NCBI GenBank assembly: GCA_016110215.1 | Contig: JADWQD010000025.1 | Coordinates: forward strand, 186,001-250,000 | Direction of reading: 5' to 3' | Length of the DNA: 64,000 bases | Source: Capronia americana | Lineage: Eukaryota; Ascomycota; Eurotiomycetes; Chaetothyriales; Herpotrichiellaceae | In this document: in pieces, positions 1-10,587 of the stretch | How the letters are laid out: every line of letters starts with the position of its first letter | Numbering within the stretch: the first letter of the stretch is position 1 | Position numbers and translations under genes: made by a program | The notes under the pieces: model-generated | Seen by the model: only the letters and a program-made list of their open reading frames with translations | Databases searched by the model: none | Told to the model about the DNA's origin: nothing

Positions 1-172
1 GATAGACGGCGACTTTGCTGTAATACTTCTCGTCGATTTTTTGCACTTCACCGGTCTCGACGTCGCTCCCATGGGAAGCCACGACGACCACCGTGGCCGC
101 CTTGTCCTTATTGTCTCCATCTTGAGGGGTCGCTTTGTTCGAAACCTCGGCCTCGATGGTGTCAATCGCCAT
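1..172 (-). CDS. N-terminal fragment of a probable membrane transporter
   Basis: The gene runs off the left edge of the window. Its ATG is at 172-170 and the frame stays open for 57 codons to the edge. The visible part is a hydrophilic, acidic N-terminal tail ending in DEKYYSKVAVY, which is how several fungal major-facilitator transporters begin just before their first membrane helix. No membrane segment lies inside the window, so the family is a guess and only the start codon is well supported. It is divergent from the S15-type hydrolase at 725, which could point to shared use of an imported substrate. Confidence 0.45.
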   Translation of the reverse strand, partial: MAIDTIEAEVSNKATPQDGDNKDKAATVVVVASHGSDVETGEVQKIDEKYYSKVAVY

Positions 173-724
173 GGCTGCTCCGCTAGGATACCTCAGGAGT
201 GGAAGGAAGGAGGGTATGCAAAATGTCACGCTTTGCAGGAACTAACCCATCTTATTACTTAAGAGGCAGGGTCATAGCCGGGCAGATGATCTTCACGGCT
301 ATACCCCTGGTTGACAATGTAGGTTCAGTCAAGATGGACTCACCCGGCCCAATTCCGGCCTCTAGGATTGGCCGCATCCTAATCTAAACCTTCTCCACGC
401 CTCGACGACTACAAGGATTGCAACATGGGATGGACTGCGATTCGACTATAACCGAGACCATGTGCCGCAATCCTGCGGCGATCATGGCTTCATTCACGGG
501 GGTGAGGAGACGGCGAACGGAGTTGCCCACTGATACCAACTACTACCGTGACAGCTCTAAGAGGGATCAGTCAATCCCAGGCGGGAAATTCCTACCATGC
601 ATGGAATGAGGATCCAACGGTGCCGACGTGCCGGGGTCGAAGGATTCGAAATTCCAGGATTTAGGCGCCTGAGAGCCCTGTTCTTATCGCCCGCAGTGGC
701 AGCAGCCTTGAGACGAACAGCAAG
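173..724. other. Divergent intergenic region, transporter / S15 hydrolase
   Basis: This 552-bp region separates two divergently read genes and should hold both promoters. I see no long ORF with coding character, no repeat and no clear regulator site. Short frames at 199-387 and 418-609 look like chance. Confidence 0.5.
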
Positions 725-2731
725 ATGGCGTCAGGTCCAGTGCCGATAGATGTCGTCGAGCATATTCCGATTGCCCTCTCGGACGGAGTCGTTCTCTCGG
801 CCAAAGTATGGCGACCGGTTGACGCCGCCAGCAACCCAGTCCCTGCCATTCTCGAGTATCTGCCCTACCGCAAACGAGACTACACGGCTCCTCGAGATGC
901 GCTCAACCACCCGTATGTGGCTTCTCATGGGTATGCGTGCGTCCGCGTGGACATGCGCGGCTCCGGCGACTCGGACGGTCTCTTGCTCGGGGAATACCTT
1001 AAGCAGGAGCAGGACGATGCCCTGGAAGTGCTTAGATGGATCGCCGCCCAAAGTTGGTGCACTGGGTCGATAGGGATGATCGGCATCTCATGGGGTGGCT
1101 TCAATGGCCTACAGGTCGCCGCTCGTCGACCGCCAGAGCTCAAGGCCATCGTGACCATGTGCTCCACGGACGAGCGTTACGGCGACGACATTCACTACAT
1201 GGGTGGTTGCCAGCTTGTCGACAACTTTCTATGGGGTGCCACCATGTTCGCCATGAACCCTCTACCGCCCGATCCTGCTCAAGTCGGTGATAAGTGGCGA
1301 GAACTCTGGTTGGCTCGCCTAGAGGCTGGCGGTCTGTACATGGTCGATTGGCACGAACACCAGCGCCGGGACGAGTTTTGGAAGCACGGTTCCATCTGCG
1401 AAAACTATGGCGACATTCAATGCGCCGTTTATCTGGTGGGCGGATGGATGGATCCTTATTCCAACACGGTCTTCCGAAATCTCCAACACCTGTCTTGTCC
1501 CAAAAAGGCCCTGATCGGTCCATGGGCGCACAAGTATCCAAACTTTGCGGAGCCTGGGCCAGCGATCGGGTTCTTGCAAGAAACGGTGAGATGGTGGGAC
1601 AAGTGGCTGAAGGGCCGTGAGACGGGAGTCATGGAAGAGCCAACCTTTCGTGCCTACATCCAAGACCCAGCACCGCCTAAGACTCACTATAAATTTCGTC
1701 CCGGTCGCTGGGTGGCCGAGAGCGGGTGGCCGAGTGCTGGGGTGACGGCGCGTTCGATGGGTCTGGCAACAGGCCGCCTCACCGACGAGGTCGCCGCCAG
1801 CAAGGAACTTCTGTCAATCTGCTCTCCTCAGACCGTGGGCCTGGCTGGAGGCAGGTGGTGCGTGTTTGGTCTGGATGCCGACGAACCGGGTGACCAGCGT
1901 TTGGAGGCCGGTGGCTCTCTCGTCTTTGACAGCCACGTCTTGACCGAACCCCTGGACCTTCTCGGCCCCGTGGTCGCGCATCTCCGCGTGGCCAGCGACA
2001 AGCCCAACGCCATGATCGTTGCCATTGTCTCCGAGGTCCTACCCGACGGTGCGGCCACCAGGATCTCATGGGGCCTCCTCAACCTGACGCACCGCAATAG
2101 TCATTCAGACCTGGAACTGCTCGAGCCCGGGAAATTCTACGACATCAGACTGCAGCTGAACGAACTGGGCCAGCGCATCGGAGTGGGCAGCCGGATTCGC
2201 GTGGCTCTCTCGACGACGTACTTCCCCACCGTCTGGCCGTCGCCGGAGCGCACGACGCTGACAATCGACTGTGCGCATTCGAGGATCGACCTCCCTGTGC
2301 GTCGTGAAAACCCGCTCGACTCCCAGCTCCCCGACTTCCTACCGGCAAAGTGCTCGCCCGAACTCAAGAAGACGACCCTGCGCCCCGCCAGGACCAGCAA
2401 CAAGATCACGCACGACCTCAACACCGGCCAAGTCACAATCGTGCTCGAGGACGACGCGGGCAAGTGGCAAGGCGAGGACGGCTGGCGCTTCGGCAGCGAC
2501 CAGACCATCGTCGAAACCATCCACCCGGACGACCCCCTATCGGCGACCGCGGAGCAGAGCTTCCGGAAGGAACTGGGCCGTGGCGATCTGGAGCTCGCGG
2601 TGCAGGGTTGGACGAGGATGAAGGCATCCAAGACGGAATGGTTGATCACGGCGCACCTCGAGGCATGGGAAGCCAAGGACAAGATCTTTGACCGCGACTA
2701 TTCATTCAATATTCCAAGGGACCATGTTTGA
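725..2731 (+). CDS. CocE/NonD-type hydrolase, peptidase S15 family
   Basis: An intronless 668-residue alpha/beta hydrolase of the S15 / CocE group, which includes X-Pro dipeptidyl peptidases, cocaine esterase and glutaryl-acylase-like enzymes. The nucleophile motif GISWGG puts Ser122 at the elbow. EYLPYRK at about 44-50 carries the tyrosine that usually forms the oxyanion hole, and VDMRGSGDSDG (about 75-85) is the conserved segment before the nucleophile. The C-terminal 250 residues match the jelly-roll domain (PepX_C) of this family. There is no signal peptide, so it is probably cytosolic. The ATG at 725 is the first in frame. Substrate cannot be told from sequence; ester or amide hydrolysis of a small compound is likely, perhaps linked to the divergent transporter. 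Confidence 0.9.
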   Translation: MASGPVPIDVVEHIPIALSDGVVLSAKVWRPVDAASNPVPAILEYLPYRKRDYTAPRDALNHPYVASHGYACVRVDMRGSGDSDGLLLGEYLKQEQDDALEVLRWIAAQSWCTGSIGMIGISWGGFNGLQVAARRPPELKAIVTMCSTDERYGDDIHYMGGCQLVDNFLWGATMFAMNPLPPDPAQVGDKWRELWLARLEAGGLYMVDWHEHQRRDEFWKHGSICENYGDIQCAVYLVGGWMDPYSNTVFRNLQHLSCPKKALIGPWAHKYPNFAEPGPAIGFLQETVRWWDKWLKGRETGVMEEPTFRAYIQDPAPPKTHYKFRPGRWVAESGWPSAGVTARSMGLATGRLTDEVAASKELLSICSPQTVGLAGGRWCVFGLDADEPGDQRLEAGGSLVFDSHVLTEPLDLLGPVVAHLRVASDKPNAMIVAIVSEVLPDGAATRISWGLLNLTHRNSHSDLELLEPGKFYDIRLQLNELGQRIGVGSRIRVALSTTYFPTVWPSPERTTLTIDCAHSRIDLPVRRENPLDSQLPDFLPAKCSPELKKTTLRPARTSNKITHDLNTGQVTIVLEDDAGKWQGEDGWRFGSDQTIVETIHPDDPLSATAEQSFRKELGRGDLELAVQGWTRMKASKTEWLITAHLEAWEAKDKIFDRDYSFNIPRDHV

Positions 2732-2797
2732 ATACTAGGTACCTAGGGAGGTAGGTAGACATGTTGCTTGCGCGGCATCAAGAATTAGGTATCGGCT

Positions 2798-2820
2798 GAG
2801 CAGAGCAGAGCAGAGCAGAG
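2798..2820. repeat. Pentanucleotide microsatellite (CAGAG)n
   Basis: Four perfect tandem copies of CAGAG (2801-2820) preceded by GAG, in the 3' flank of the S15 gene. Confidence 0.85.
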
Positions 2821-3134
2821 TATTATATCCTGCTCGTGCTCGTGCTCCTTCCGAGTATAGACAGAGCTCTGTAAGGAAACCTATAGAGGTGTTATATACG
2901 TAGAGGTTGAGGTAACCTCTTTACTAAAATAAATAAATACTCGTAGGGTATAGGATAAAGTAGGAAAATTATACCTCGAACGTATAACTAATATACTCGG
3001 TACCTACTTATATATCTCAAGTTACAGTATAAATAGGATAAGCGTCAAGGCTGTATAATCTGTAGTGCTGGATGACTAGGGCACAAACCTAGGTATGTAT
3101 CTCGTATGTCAGCGCGTGTTTCAGACGAGAGGGG

Positions 3135-3155
3135 GTGTGTGTATGTGTGTGTGTG
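3135..3155. repeat. Interrupted (GT)n microsatellite
   Basis: A run of GT dinucleotides broken once by AT, in a non-coding, AT-rich region. Confidence 0.85.
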
Positions 3156-3689
3156 CTCTCCTCCTGACACGCTAATCTGTCTGCTTTGTTGATATATATG
3201 TACCTACCCCATATAGCACGGATCGAATTCGTTCCACGCGCCAAATATATCTCCTCGCTAACTCCTAGTGCCCTTTCTTCCTCCTCTGGTAAGGTCGTGA
3301 TGTCCGGAAGGATCATCATGATACTGGAACTCTATAGAGGAAGGTATCATCGTTGCCAGGTCGGACGATGAGCATGCAGTGGTGCAGTTGGTCTGGTGCT
3401 TGGGTACAGTAGGATTGTGACGGGCTGCACAGGGAGGGTGATCTCACGGCAACCGTACACCATAAGAGTAAGACTACACTATGCTGGCAGGGTTGGTTGT
3501 TTGGCTGGTGGACGGGTCTTGCTCCATTGTCTAGAGTTTAACTAAATTGTCACGGTGCTCACGCACCAGCAGCATCCTCCTGCATATGCAGTAATACATG
3601 GAGGAAGCCTGATCTTCGCCAGCAAGGCGGAAGTATTGTACATAACCACAAGACGGCCATCCATTCCAATTGTACCCACAGTGTCCACA

Positions 3690-5925
3690 TCAAGTCGTGC
3701 CGGCACCGGACTGCGTCGACTTCGTGAGACCCAGTTCCTCGTAGAAAGCGTCCGTTTTAGGTTCTCGGCCGAGGAAGTCGATGAGCGTCTTCATCTCATC
3801 TTGGCTGCCCCCCTTCTCGAGGACTGTGTGTCGATACCGTCGGCCTTCTTTCGGATCCATAGGGTTCTTCTTGAAAACCGTGTAGAACATGTCTGTCGAG
3901 TAGACTTGCGACGACAGATAACCGTAGTAGCCTGGGACAAAGTCAGTATCAATATTACAGGGTGAGAAAGTCTCCACAGAGGCGAAAAGACTCACCGGCA
4001 TCATAACCACCCATCAGATGGCCGAACGTCGCCTGGCCGTTACCCCAGCCATTGCCCTCACCCAATACCTCAGGCCCATCGATCTTGCTGATATCCTTCC
4101 TCAAAGCATTGTATGTCTCGGAGATATTCATCGCCTCAAGGCTAGGATGATCTTTCGGCTCGTGGATTGTCATGTCGAAGATGCCGAAATGCAACTGGCG
4201 GAGATTGAACAGAGCCCCATTCAGGTTCTTGGTCTTGATCAGTTTCTGAATCAGGTCGTCCGGGATGCGTTCTTCGGGCTTGCTCGCGTCTGACCCGTTT
4301 GCCTCTTTCCACGCATCGTAGTAGTCCGAGGACAAGCTCGAGTAGTGCCTGCTTAGCGCCTTCAGCTGTGAAGGCGTCCAGCACCAGTTCTCCAGCATCT
4401 GGCTGGGCGCCTCGACGAAGTCCCTAACGGTGTTGGTGCCGTGGAAGCGGGAGTACGTCGTGCGAGAGACGAGGTCATGGATACCATGGCCGAGTTCGTG
4501 GAACAGAGTCGTGACTTCTTCGTGTTTCAGCAAGCTGGGTTTCTTTGCCGTTGGCTTGGAAAAATTGCAGACAAGCGCAGTCGCTGGGTACCGTCTCGTC
4601 CCGTTCTCTTGAATGAAGCCAGGTTGGAGGTTGAAGTTGGCGGCATGTCCATACTTTCCCGTTCGAGGGAAGAGGTCGAGGTAAAGATAACCGACAAATG
4701 ACCCTCCCTCACCTTCATCGTCCCACACACTGAAGACCTGGACCTCCTCATGCCAGACAATGTCCGTACCCTTGCCTGAGGGTGAGATCGCGTCTCGGTC
4801 TTTGCCGACAACCTCGACAAAGACAAGGCCGAACAACTGTTCAAAGATCTCGAGCATGCCTCTGATGGTTGTTTGAAGCGGAAACCACTCTGCAATCAAC
4901 TGTTGGTCAAGCTGGTAATCCTTCTCCTCCATCATGCGATCGTAGAAGCGGTGGTCCCACAGATAATACCGGCCGTCGGGTTTCTCGCCTCGCGACTTCA
5001 GATCCTCTTCCTTCATCTTCTTGAGAGTCTCGATTTCATCCAGGCCGCCCTGACTCAGTCTTTCGCGCAAATCAGCCAAGAAGTCATCGACAGTCTTGGT
5101 CGTCTTCGCCATCTTATCCTCGATCCGGAACGCAGCATGGTTGGGATAGCCCAGCAAACGAGCAGCTTCGTCTCTGAGGAGGATGGCTTCCCTGAACAGT
5201 GGCACGTTCTGGTTGCATTTGTTCTCGTTGGCAATGAACACCCTCCGTCTCGTGGCGCTGTTCGTGACATATTTTAGGGTAGGGAACAGGTCGGGGTACT
5301 TATATGTCAGCCAGTACTTGTCGTCTTGCTTCTTCAGCAATGACAGGACGTCTTCAGGGAGGCCGTTGAGCTCTTCGGCGGTAAACCATATCCCACCCTT
5401 CTCCTCATTGAGGTTCTTGGAGAACGCGATACCCAGCTGACTGAGTCTCTTTTTGATCTCCTTGAAGCGGTCTCGTTGCGGCCCAGCCGGGATGTTCAGC
5501 CCGTTTCGTACATAGGACTTATGCTCTTTCTCGAGCAGTCTCTGAGACTCGGGGTCCAGCTTCTCTCCCTTCTTGAGCACGGCGTCCACCAGGTTGAACA
5601 CATCCTCCCTCATGGCTGCCTCGATGCTGTAGTCGTCCATGAGTTTCTCCGCTTCTGTCGAGGCATCCCGCAGTGCTTGATCGGTCGAGACGGATTGATA
5701 GAAGCCGAGAATATGTGCCTTTAATGTCTGCTGGTTCTCGTCGTACGCCATTGGCAGGAGCACGTTCTTGAAGGTCGCATCTTTCTGGGACAGTTTCGCC
5801 ACGATATCATCTGTAACCTTCTTCGACTCCGCCAGCATATCTTTGGTATCCTTCATCAGCGACTCGGGAGTGGCCGTAAAGCTCGGCGGTGCCTGAGGCG
5901 GCTTCTTGAACTTCGACGAGGACAT
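3690..5925 (-). CDS. Thimet oligopeptidase-like M3 zinc metallopeptidase
   Basis: Two exons, 5925-3996 and 3931-3690, with a 64-nt intron (GTGAGT...CCCAG) that splits the conserved GGYDAGYYGY segment. The product is 723 residues, normal for fungal MepB / thimet oligopeptidase / saccharolysin proteins, which cut peptides of under about 20 residues in cytosol or mitochondria. The zinc site is HELGH at 476-480, with the third ligand glutamate in DFVEAPSQ near 505. The C-terminal YDAGYYGYLSSQV and the following tyrosine-rich loop are family hallmarks. The start at 5925 (MSSSKFKKP) is the first ATG of the frame, but the frame stays open for 69 more codons upstream (next entry). It is read in the same direction as ARL1 upstream, 760 bp away. 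Confidence 0.93.
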
Positions 5926-6132
5926 ACTGGACGTGGAGACGGGTCTGAAGGAGCTGGTAGAGGACGTAGCCGGCTTGATAGGTCGGATCTGGTTCAAGAT
6001 AGCGCCCAGCCGAGGAGGAGCACGGAAGGGAGCCAGAGTGATGAAGGTCACGAGGGTAAAGAGGGCGGCGGAGGCGAGGAGAATGAAGAGACCCTTTGAG
6101 CGAGCCAGCGTGACAGATGCGATGGGTGAGAT
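5926..6132 (-). other. Open, acid-free N-terminal extension of the M3 peptidase frame
   Basis: From the in-frame TAA at 6135-6133 down to the first ATG at 5925 the M3 frame is open for 69 codons with no ATG. The deduced peptide has no Asp or Glu. It has Arg/Lys spread through it, a hydrophobic stretch near residues 15-32, and a Ser/Thr-rich end (FRPVSTSS), all typical of a mitochondrial presequence. It could be translated from a near-cognate codon: ACG and CTG lie close together near its start, and a GTG is at 6051. Alternatively it could be joined to an unseen upstream exon. Translation is inference. Confidence 0.4.
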
Positions 6133-6684
6133 TTAAGCCGAGGACATGAAGAGCGAAGAGAGAGCGAGCAAGATGCACGCTTATGGTCCAAAGTTAGAAT
6201 AAATTGGCTTGTGTGAAACGACGACAGAGAGCGAGACGAGTCCGCATCTGTCGACGGAATCCAAATACCAGCAACCACTCCGCATTTTCTCCTCCGCATA
6301 GACTGCGTTTGTAAATGGCGATTTGCCGAGTACAAGGCCAACCCACAGAAACACTTGCTGCAAAGTGGTACAGGACTACTCTCTGATACCACGCTAGACA
6401 GTAGCACCTGGTCAGTGTTGAAGCTGACTATCAGGGCACAACAACTACAACGAAAGTGGATTTTTTGGGATCAGTGCAATTTCAGAGTGATTTCTGTCAA
6501 AGTCACGGTGCTCGATAGTGCAGCCCTATCGTCTGACTCGACTCCGGTTTCGACACGAGGGCAATTGTACAACCGAGGTGGCCTGCGTGTTTCAGACACT
6601 TTCCGGGCGCAGGCAACCCACGAGCATGAGTAAATTGATGCTACCGAACGCGCCATACTGATGCAGGGTATATCATAGAATCCA
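6133..6684. other. Intergenic region between ARL1 and the M3 peptidase gene
   Basis: About 550 bp holding the 3' flank of ARL1 and the promoter of the M3 gene. I see no additional gene in it. Confidence 0.5.
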
Positions 6685-7494
6685 TTACGACTCGGACTGA
6701 ACCGTTTGCCTACGCATGATGAGCAAGATGTAGCCTGCAACAAAGTCGATCAACTTACGAGAGCCAATCCATCCCCTCATTGATGCCTTTGCCATCGATC
6801 ACCGAGCAGGCAACAATGCTCCAATTTCGATCTCTCAGCTCACCCAATCTTAGGGCTTCGGAGATCTCTCCAGCACCCTGAGCGCCCGGCTATCTCGTTC
6901 GTCAGCGTCTGTCCAGAGGTACCAGGCTCAGAGAGTTGCATACCTGGTCTTGCTTGTTAGCAAACACCAGGAGGGCGGCATCCTTGAGCTCGTCTTCGTT
7001 CAGCATCGACTTCAATTCATCCGCGGCAATCTCCAGCCGCTCGATATCGGTAGAGTCAATGACGAAAACAACAGCTGCCGTGTTGGCGTAATATGACCTC
7101 CAATATGGCCTTATGGAGGTCTGTCCGCCCAAGTCCCAGACGTCAAAATTGAGATTGCCATATTGCACGGATCTGGTGATGCTGTCAGTCCCACGGGTCG
7201 GAACACTCAGCGTCGGTGGGCGTACTCGACGTTGAATCCGATTGTTGGTATGGTGGTGACCACTTCACCAATCTAGACACACTGTTAGATATAGAAACCC
7301 GAGTCTTGCCGCACATGGCCTACCTTGAGTCTGTATAGAAGGGTGGTCTTGCCAGCGTTGTCCTAACGTACGGTCAGACTTCGTTGGCTCCCGATCTACA
7401 GCATCTAGCGACGCACGAGTCCCAGGATCAAGATCCGTATGTCCTTCTTGCCCCAGATGAGGTTGCCCAGCAACTTTGATATTGAGCCTCCCAT
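6685..7494 (-). CDS. ARL1: Arl1, ADP-ribosylation-factor-like GTPase
   Basis: Six exons (7494-7417, 7362-7324, 7272-7226, 7172-6944, 6889-6759, 6709-6685) give a 182-residue small GTPase, the usual length of Arl1. The start MGGSISK has the N-terminal glycine at position 2 for myristoylation. Visible G motifs: GLDNAGKTT (P loop, split by intron 1), PTIGFNVE (switch I, Thr), WDLGGQ (switch II) and NKQDQ (guanine specificity). The segment DLGGQTSIRPYWRSYY is diagnostic of Arl1 rather than Arf1. It acts at the trans-Golgi, recruiting GRIP-domain golgins. All introns are 49-54 nt with GT-AG ends. The last acceptor is the least certain: a TTGCAG 25 nt upstream would give a different tail but an intron of only 24 nt. 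Confidence 0.93.
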
Positions 7495-8032
7495 TCTGCA
7501 GGTCGTTTACGGTCGGCTTCGGCGGGTTGAACGAATTGTGGCGGTCACGAAACAATCATATCTTCAACTTCAACGAAATTGCGTGTCTCTATCCCGTCAA
7601 AATAGCCAAGCAATAGGATCGATCCCTCTCAGTGTTCTGTCGCTCGAGTCGAATGCCCCAAATGAACAAAAGACGTGGTAAGACGGTTGATATCGGGAAC
7701 ATAATGTTGTCGACGTGGAAGCCTCGTCAAGCCACTTGGCAGCAACGAGCCACAACCGGATCTTGCATTCTTTCCCCATACACGCCACATACTGCGGAGT
7801 CTCGATTCAGAGCACCTTTCACACACGCTCACGCTACCTCGTCCATAGTAGATTAATTTCTGACCTGTGATATACCCACTCCTGCGACCAGCAAACATAT
7901 TCCATCTCCAGTGCATACACCTTACACGAGATGTCCTAGTTAGACCATATTTGGAATTCGCAGTTCTCGACAACTCCGCAGCTCCCCCCTTCGTCGCAAG
8001 GCCATCCTCAGCCTGCAGAGACAGCCGCGGAG
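7495..8032. other. Divergent promoter, ARL1 / ARP8
   Basis: A 538-bp region between two divergent housekeeping genes. There is no supported ORF and I recognise no specific site. Confidence 0.55.
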
Positions 8033-10273
8033 ATGGTGGGCAAGAAGAGCGGAAAGGCACTCCTGCGGGAGGAAGGCCTCGAAAGAACCGACAATAACAT
8101 GGAGATGACTTCGTGGCCGATCATTCAGGCTATCAACCAGAAAAACTACTACACGGACTACCTCAAACGAGATGAACAGATACTCGCCTACCGATCCCAG
8201 CGAGAGGAAGACCGCAATCGAATGATCAAGCAAGCAAGAGACAGGGACCGGGCACTTGCGCAAGGCCAAATAGTAGAACCTGACGGAGATGCCGATATGG
8301 ATGAGGGTGAAGAGGGGGCAGAAGATGAAGCTTCGAGCGGCGCAAAGACCATTGTGATACACATTGGATCGCAAAATCTACGGATCGGGCTTGCCAATGA
8401 CGCCCTCCCAAGGACGATACCCATGGTCATCGCACGGCGATCAGACAAGTCCGAAAGCGAGGAAAACGATGGAGAACCTGCACCGAAAAGAGCAAAGTTG
8501 GATAACGGACTGCCACCTCCGGAGCCAGAGAAGCGTTTCGGGGAGGATTTTGCAAAGAAATTCGCAGGCATGTCACAAGACCTGAAAGTCAGGATGCGAA
8601 TGAACAAGAGAAAAGTATTGCCGCAGTCGAGGGATATGGTGACCAGCTACAACCGAAGAAACACATACGACACCATCACTGAGCATAACGACACCATGCG
8701 CATCGAGTGGACCGATACGAGCGGCTCCCCGGAATACATCACAGGCAAGGCCGCTCTACGAATACCTGACAAGTCCACTCCACGGTACAAACTGTACTGG
8801 CCGATCAGGTATGGCTGGATGAACGAGCAAGACTATGAGTCAAAGCGCTTCCTGTACGACGACATTCGCATCATCCTCGAGGAGGCGATTAAATCGCAGC
8901 TCGACCTGGACCTGCGCACCAGGGATGACTGGGCGCAGTACAGCATTGTGATTGTTATACCTGACTACTACGAGCGCACGTACGTGACAAGTTTACTTCA
9001 CATGGCCATTACAGAATTCGGTTTCGGACGTGTGTGCTTTCTCCAGGAGAGCTTGGCCGCTTCGTTTGGTGCGGGCTTCACCACATGCTGTATCGTGGAC
9101 ATCGGTGCCCAGAAAACCGCCATCTCCTGTGTGGAGGACGGCATGATCATTGACAACTCGCGTGTCAATCTGAAGTATGGCGGACGAGACATCACCGACA
9201 TGTTCGTCAAGATGATAATCTACAACCACTTCCCGTACTCAGAACTCAACCTAAATCGCCGATACGACTTCCAGCTCGCAGAAGAGTTGAAACAAAAGTA
9301 CTGTACCATGACCGAGGCCGACATTTCCGTGCAACTCTATGACTTCCATCTCCGCGCTCCCGGCCAAGACACGAGAAGATACACCTTCAAAATCTACGAC
9401 GAGGTCATTCTCGCGCCCATGGGGCTGTTCAGACCCCAAGTCCTTGACGACACTGGCAAGCTTGTCGGCCGCCATAAGCTCATTGACCGTTCCTACGATA
9501 TCTACGATGGGAGACCCAATGACCCGACGTCTTCCGCCCAAGCAGAGATCCTCACTTCCATCGCACCCGAGGAAGTCCTCAATTCGACCGGCAAAACTGG
9601 TCCGAAGATGAACGGACATGCCAACGGCCTCCTGACCAACGGAATCACCACTGCTCACGAATCCTTCAACCCAGACTCCCGCCGGCCCTCCTTCAGTAAC
9701 ATCAAAGAGATGGACTCTACGCCGCAAGCCTCCGCCGCAAGCTCCCCCGCTCGCGCACCCAACAACATTGGCGACAACGGCACACCAGCACCCGATGACA
9801 CGATGATGGACGGTATGGACGGCGTGCCTACCGGTGGCATAGGTCAACAAAACACAGCGCCGCCTCTCCCGAAGCCAGAAGAGGAAGAGCCCCTTCCTCT
9901 CGAACGGCGCGACGACATATTACCCATCTACCCTCTTCCAGGTGCAATTGTGACGAGTATAACCCACGCGGCGCGTGGGTCCAGCCAGAAAACATCCGAC
10001 CTTCTCTCTGGGATCATGCTCACGGGCGGAACAAGCATAATCCCAGGGCTTGCCGCTCATCTTGAGGATTCCCTCAAGGGCATGTTACCCGGGTACAGCA
10101 AGGACATCCTTATCGGACGGCCACCTAGGGAGTTGGATCCGCAGGTCGTTGCGTGGAAAGGCGGTGCGGTGTTTGGCAGGATGAGTCGCACCAACGATAG
10201 CTGGATCAATCCCTTCTTATATGAGAGGCTCGGAGAGAGGGTACTGGCGCATAAGTTGATGTGGGCTTGGTAG
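8033..10273 (+). CDS. ARP8: Actin-related protein Arp8, INO80 chromatin-remodelling subunit
   Basis: An intronless 746-residue actin-fold protein. Arp8 is a core subunit of INO80 and forms the actin-Arp4-Arp8 module that binds extranucleosomal DNA. The N-terminus (SWPIIQAINQKNYYTDYLKRD) is typical of fungal Arp8. It is followed by a coiled basic stretch and an acidic run (DADMDEGEEGAEDE) before the actin fold begins at KTIVIHIGSQNLRIGLA. The phosphate-loop equivalents appear as CIVDIGAQKTAISCVEDG (about 352-370) and LTGGTS near the C-terminus. A Ser/Pro/Asn-rich low-complexity insert of roughly 120 residues (about 500-625) interrupts the fold, as in other fungal Arp8 proteins. The first ATG of the frame is taken as the start. 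Confidence 0.94.
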   Translation: MVGKKSGKALLREEGLERTDNNMEMTSWPIIQAINQKNYYTDYLKRDEQILAYRSQREEDRNRMIKQARDRDRALAQGQIVEPDGDADMDEGEEGAEDEASSGAKTIVIHIGSQNLRIGLANDALPRTIPMVIARRSDKSESEENDGEPAPKRAKLDNGLPPPEPEKRFGEDFAKKFAGMSQDLKVRMRMNKRKVLPQSRDMVTSYNRRNTYDTITEHNDTMRIEWTDTSGSPEYITGKAALRIPDKSTPRYKLYWPIRYGWMNEQDYESKRFLYDDIRIILEEAIKSQLDLDLRTRDDWAQYSIVIVIPDYYERTYVTSLLHMAITEFGFGRVCFLQESLAASFGAGFTTCCIVDIGAQKTAISCVEDGMIIDNSRVNLKYGGRDITDMFVKMIIYNHFPYSELNLNRRYDFQLAEELKQKYCTMTEADISVQLYDFHLRAPGQDTRRYTFKIYDEVILAPMGLFRPQVLDDTGKLVGRHKLIDRSYDIYDGRPNDPTSSAQAEILTSIAPEEVLNSTGKTGPKMNGHANGLLTNGITTAHESFNPDSRRPSFSNIKEMDSTPQASAASSPARAPNNIGDNGTPAPDDTMMDGMDGVPTGGIGQQNTAPPLPKPEEEEPLPLERRDDILPIYPLPGAIVTSITHAARGSSQKTSDLLSGIMLTGGTSIIPGLAAHLEDSLKGMLPGYSKDILIGRPPRELDPQVVAWKGGAVFGRMSRTNDSWINPFLYERLGERVLAHKLMWAW

Positions 10274-10587
10274 GCCGCAGCAGAGGGAGGTAGGTTTTTG
10301 ATAGTCGCCTTCTATCGTACCCCCCCCAGAAAAGTCTCACTTCCGTCTTGTCGTCTTGCTATGCTCCGTCTAGGTAGACCTCTCTCGTTCCTCTCTGCAG
10401 GTCTCAGCGTGTGCTTTGATGTCTGCTGCAACGGAGCACACACATCTCTGGATTGTTTTCTGCTCTTAGACTCCAGTTCCAGTGTCGTGTCCACGGCTGC
10501 CACCCGAGCATCGTGACGGCGGGTGTGATTCTTGCCTTCGAAATGTCGCTCGGATGACGCGGTATCGATGCAAATCCGTTCCTGTTT
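10274..10587. other. Convergent 3' region, ARP8 / SDR
   Basis: 314 bp between two converging stop codons. It includes a short C run near 10321. No gene seen. Confidence 0.5.

Larger units (their letters stand above)
2732..3689. other. AT-rich convergent intergenic region
   Basis: The 958 bp between the stop of the S15 gene and the stop of the M3 peptidase gene hold no recognisable gene. The base composition is clearly richer in A and T than the flanking genes. It carries a (CAGAG) run and an interrupted GT run (separate entries) and many TAGGTA-type words. Confidence 0.6.
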
